Assembly: GCA_905235565.1 (NCBI GenBank)
Contig: CAJOLR010000010.1
Coordinates: 1 to 42,935 of the forward strand
Source: an uncultured Bacteroidaceae bacterium
GTDB taxonomy: Bacteria > Bacteroidota > Bacteroidia > Bacteroidales > Bacteroidaceae
Length of the DNA stretch: 42,935 bases
Direction of reading: 5' to 3'
In this document: positions 41,134 to 42,935 of the stretch, one piece after another
How positions within the stretch are numbered: position 1 is the first letter of the stretch
How the letters are laid out: each line of letters opens with the position of its first letter
Made by a program: the position numbers and the translations under genes
Notes under the pieces: generated by a model
The model's input: the letters and a program-made list of their open reading frames with translations, nothing else
Told to the model about the DNA's origin: nothing
The model's database searches: none

Positions 41134-41165
41134 TTGGAGTAAGGCAAGGGGGAGCGATACTTTTG
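41134..41165 (+). promoter_or_regulatory. Promoter of the TolC-HlyD unit
   Basis: TTG at 41134-41136, a 21-bp spacer, and TACTTTTG at 41158-41165 match the consensus. The leader to the ATG at 41190 is about 20 nt, which rules out the TTG at 41163 as a start. Confidence 0.65.
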
Positions 41166-41189
41166 GGCTGTCAATCAAAACACAGAAGT

Positions 41190-42671
41190 ATGAGACAGCT
41201 AATCAGAATATCGCTCCTCCTTGTTTTGCTGAACATATCAGCCATCGGCCTTGCCGCCGGCGGCGATACGGTTCGGCTCACCATGAGCCAGGTTATACGC
41301 ATGGCTCAGGAGTCATCGCCGCAGGCGGTGCAGGCACGCAACACGTTTGAGTCGGCATGGCTCAGTTACCGCAGCTACAGGGCCAGCATGCTCCCCACCC
41401 TGTCACTGTCGTCATCGCCGTCACTTAATCACAGCACCAATTACGTGACTCTGCCCGACGGCACCGAGCAATATGCGCAGAGCAACAGCATGCGCAACAA
41501 CCTGTCGCTTGACCTCACGCAGAACGTGTGGTTTACAGGCGGCACCATTTCTCTGTCCGGCAGTCTGAGCCGTCTGGACCAACTGGGCGACAATCCCACA
41601 CACAGTTACTACTCTCAGCCGCTGCAACTGAGTTTCTCACAGAGCCTTAACGGCTACAACTCATTCAAATGGAGCCGCAAGACCGAGCCCATAGAGTATC
41701 GTAGGGCACGCAAGCAGTATGCCGAGACCATGGAGCTGGTGGCATCGCAGGCTGCAATGGTGTTCTTTAATCTGGTATCAGCCCAGACGGAGCTGGAGAT
41801 TGCCCAGCTCAACCACGCCGCTACCGACACCCTTTACACCTACGGGCTGGGCCGATACAATATAGGCACCATAACCGAGAATGAGCTGCTCCAGCTGGAA
41901 CTCAACAAACTCAACAGCGAGACCAGCATCATGTCATCGCAGATGTCGTTCGATGACGCCGTTGACCAGCTCCGCAACTTCCTTAACCTGACATCGGACA
42001 CACAGATAGAGGTTGTTACCACCGACAGCATTCCGCATTTTACGGTACCGCTTGACCAGGCAATGGAGCTGGCCCGTCAGAACAGTCCCGACATAGAGAG
42101 CATGGAACTGAGCCGCCTGAACTCGGAGAGCAATCTGGCATACTACAAGTCACAGGCAGGATTCAAGGCATCCATCTATATGCGTCTGGGACTGGCTCAG
42201 ACGGCCGATGAACTGCCCGAGAGTTTCCGTAACCTTAACGACGAGCAGTCAGTGAGCGTATCAGTCAGCATTCCCATTCTTGACTGGGGACGTGCCCGCG
42301 GCCGCGTAAAGATTGCACAGAACAACCTGGAACTTACCCGTATGCATATAGAGCAGAATGAGGTGAGTTTTGAAAAGATGGTCACCCGCACCGTGAGCCA
42401 GTTCAACCTGCAGGAGCGTCAGGTGGATATAGCCCGCCGCACCATGCAGACTGCCCAGCACCGCTATGAGGTGGCGCGCCACCTGTACGTAAGCGGCAAC
42501 TCCACCATACTGGACCTGAACTCGGCCATCACCGCCAAGGATTCGGCCTACAGGGGTTACGTATCGGCACTGAGCCGTTACTGGCAGCTATACTACACCA
42601 TACGCAGCCTCACAGCATTTGACTTTAATAATAATGAACTTATAGAACAGCAAGTAGAATATGGACGTTAA
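41190..42671 (+). CDS. TolC-family outer membrane efflux protein
   Basis: 493 residues from the ATG at 41190, with a signal peptide ending near GLAAG. Two repeats of the outer-membrane efflux family follow: the first begins VRLTMSQVIRMAQESSPQAVQARNTFESA, the second FTVPLDQAMELARQNSPDIESMELSR. Each is followed by long helical coiled coils with heptads (for example YNIGTITENELLQLELNKL and VSFEKMVTRTVSQFNLQERQ). TolC-type trimers form exit ducts for RND, ABC or MFS pumps. It overlaps the HlyD-type gene by 11 bp; the pump itself lies past the window end. Confidence 0.93.
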   Translation: MRQLIRISLLLVLLNISAIGLAAGGDTVRLTMSQVIRMAQESSPQAVQARNTFESAWLSYRSYRASMLPTLSLSSSPSLNHSTNYVTLPDGTEQYAQSNSMRNNLSLDLTQNVWFTGGTISLSGSLSRLDQLGDNPTHSYYSQPLQLSFSQSLNGYNSFKWSRKTEPIEYRRARKQYAETMELVASQAAMVFFNLVSAQTELEIAQLNHAATDTLYTYGLGRYNIGTITENELLQLELNKLNSETSIMSSQMSFDDAVDQLRNFLNLTSDTQIEVVTTDSIPHFTVPLDQAMELARQNSPDIESMELSRLNSESNLAYYKSQAGFKASIYMRLGLAQTADELPESFRNLNDEQSVSVSVSIPILDWGRARGRVKIAQNNLELTRMHIEQNEVSFEKMVTRTVSQFNLQERQVDIARRTMQTAQHRYEVARHLYVSGNSTILDLNSAITAKDSAYRGYVSALSRYWQLYYTIRSLTAFDFNNNELIEQQVEYGR

Positions 42672-42935
42672 GTTACCACCCAAGAAATGGTATGTAAAAT
42701 ACCGCATACACATAGTGGCCGGCATTCTGGCTTTAGGACTCATAGTGATGCTCATCAAGGTATCAACCGGCCCCAAGATAATAAGGATTAACTCTGACAG
42801 CGTGCAGACCGCAACCGTCCAGAGCGGCGAGTTCTCTGAGTACGTGAATGCCGAAGGTACCCTCCAACCCATCCAGACCATCAAGGTCTATACCCGTGAA
42901 GGCGGATTTGTGGAGAGCGTGCTGGTTCAGGACGG
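42661..42935 (+). CDS. HlyD/MFP-type periplasmic adaptor (3' end outside window)
   Basis: The frame from ATG 42661 is open to the window end (91 residues seen) and overlaps the TolC stop by 11 bp. It starts MDVKLPPKKWYVKYRIHIVAG, has one membrane anchor (about 17-34), and then a first beta-hairpin of the membrane-fusion type (VQSGEFSEYVNAEGTLQP, followed by KVYTREGGFVESVLVQDG). This is the typical start of the adaptor linking an inner-membrane ABC or RND pump to TolC. The pump gene should follow downstream. Macrolide-type (MacA-like) ABC export is one option. Confidence 0.85.
   Translation, partial: MDVKLPPKKWYVKYRIHIVAGILALGLIVMLIKVSTGPKIIRINSDSVQTATVQSGEFSEYVNAEGTLQPIQTIKVYTREGGFVESVLVQD

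Overview
The window looks like chromosomal DNA of an anaerobic or microaerophilic member of the Bacteroidales (Bacteroidota) with roughly half G+C by eye. The grounds are: -7 promoter boxes of the Bacteroidota type TAnnTTTG, few Shine-Dalgarno sites, a DUF4837 lipoprotein between rlmN and pdxA, a DUF4374 lipoprotein beside a TonB receptor, a long six-repeat ribosomal protein S1, and class III ribonucleotide reductase. Genus cannot be fixed from the sequence. I see no phage, IS element, CRISPR array, tRNA or rRNA; it reads as ordinary, densely packed core and accessory chromosome.

Layout. 1-662: 3' part of a CE1-type esterase. 8097 down to 674 (minus): one long unit, rlmN - DUF4837 lipoprotein - pdxA - nucleotidyltransferase - ATP-grasp protein - CDP-alcohol phosphotransferase - flippase-like membrane protein - HAD phosphatase; the last five overlap each other and look like a polar-lipid head-group pathway. 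8191-11684 (plus): a family 2 glycosyltransferase coupled to a GalT/HIT-like (DUF4922) + SpoIID fusion. 14560 down to 11681 (minus): an AmgK-type sugar kinase fused to a RapZ C-terminal domain, a MurU-type uridylyltransferase and an AlkD-like protein. 18232 down to 14625 (minus): TonB receptor and DUF4374 lipoprotein. 18377-25232 (plus): exported glutathione peroxidase, AraC regulator, TonB receptor, calycin-like lipoprotein, exported flavodoxin, AmpG-type permease and BadF-type (GlcNAc) kinase. 28505 down to 25208 (minus): DUF1846 protein, ThrE-type exporter, phosphopantetheinyl transferase. 28573-33092 (plus): large MG2-like exported protein and ribosomal protein S1. 33171-35645 (plus): RNase Z, ECF sigma factor, small membrane protein, periplasmic coiled-coil protein. 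38228 down to 35691 (minus): nrdD-nrdG behind a cobalamin riboswitch. 38730-42935 (plus): NikR-like regulator, TonB receptor, TolC-type protein and the start of an HlyD-type adaptor.

How the genes work together. Two stretches point to cell-wall sugar salvage: kinase-RapZ fusion + MurU, and AmpG + GlcNAc-type kinase, with the SpoIID fusion as a possible third component. The riboswitch suggests that B12 represses the B12-independent class III reductase. The NikR-like gene is preceded by an 11-bp perfect inverted repeat with a 16-bp spacer, the same half-site spacing as the E. coli NikR operator, and is followed by outer-membrane uptake and efflux genes. The least described parts are the five-gene lipid cluster, the AmgK-RapZ fusion and the DUF4922-SpoIID fusion.
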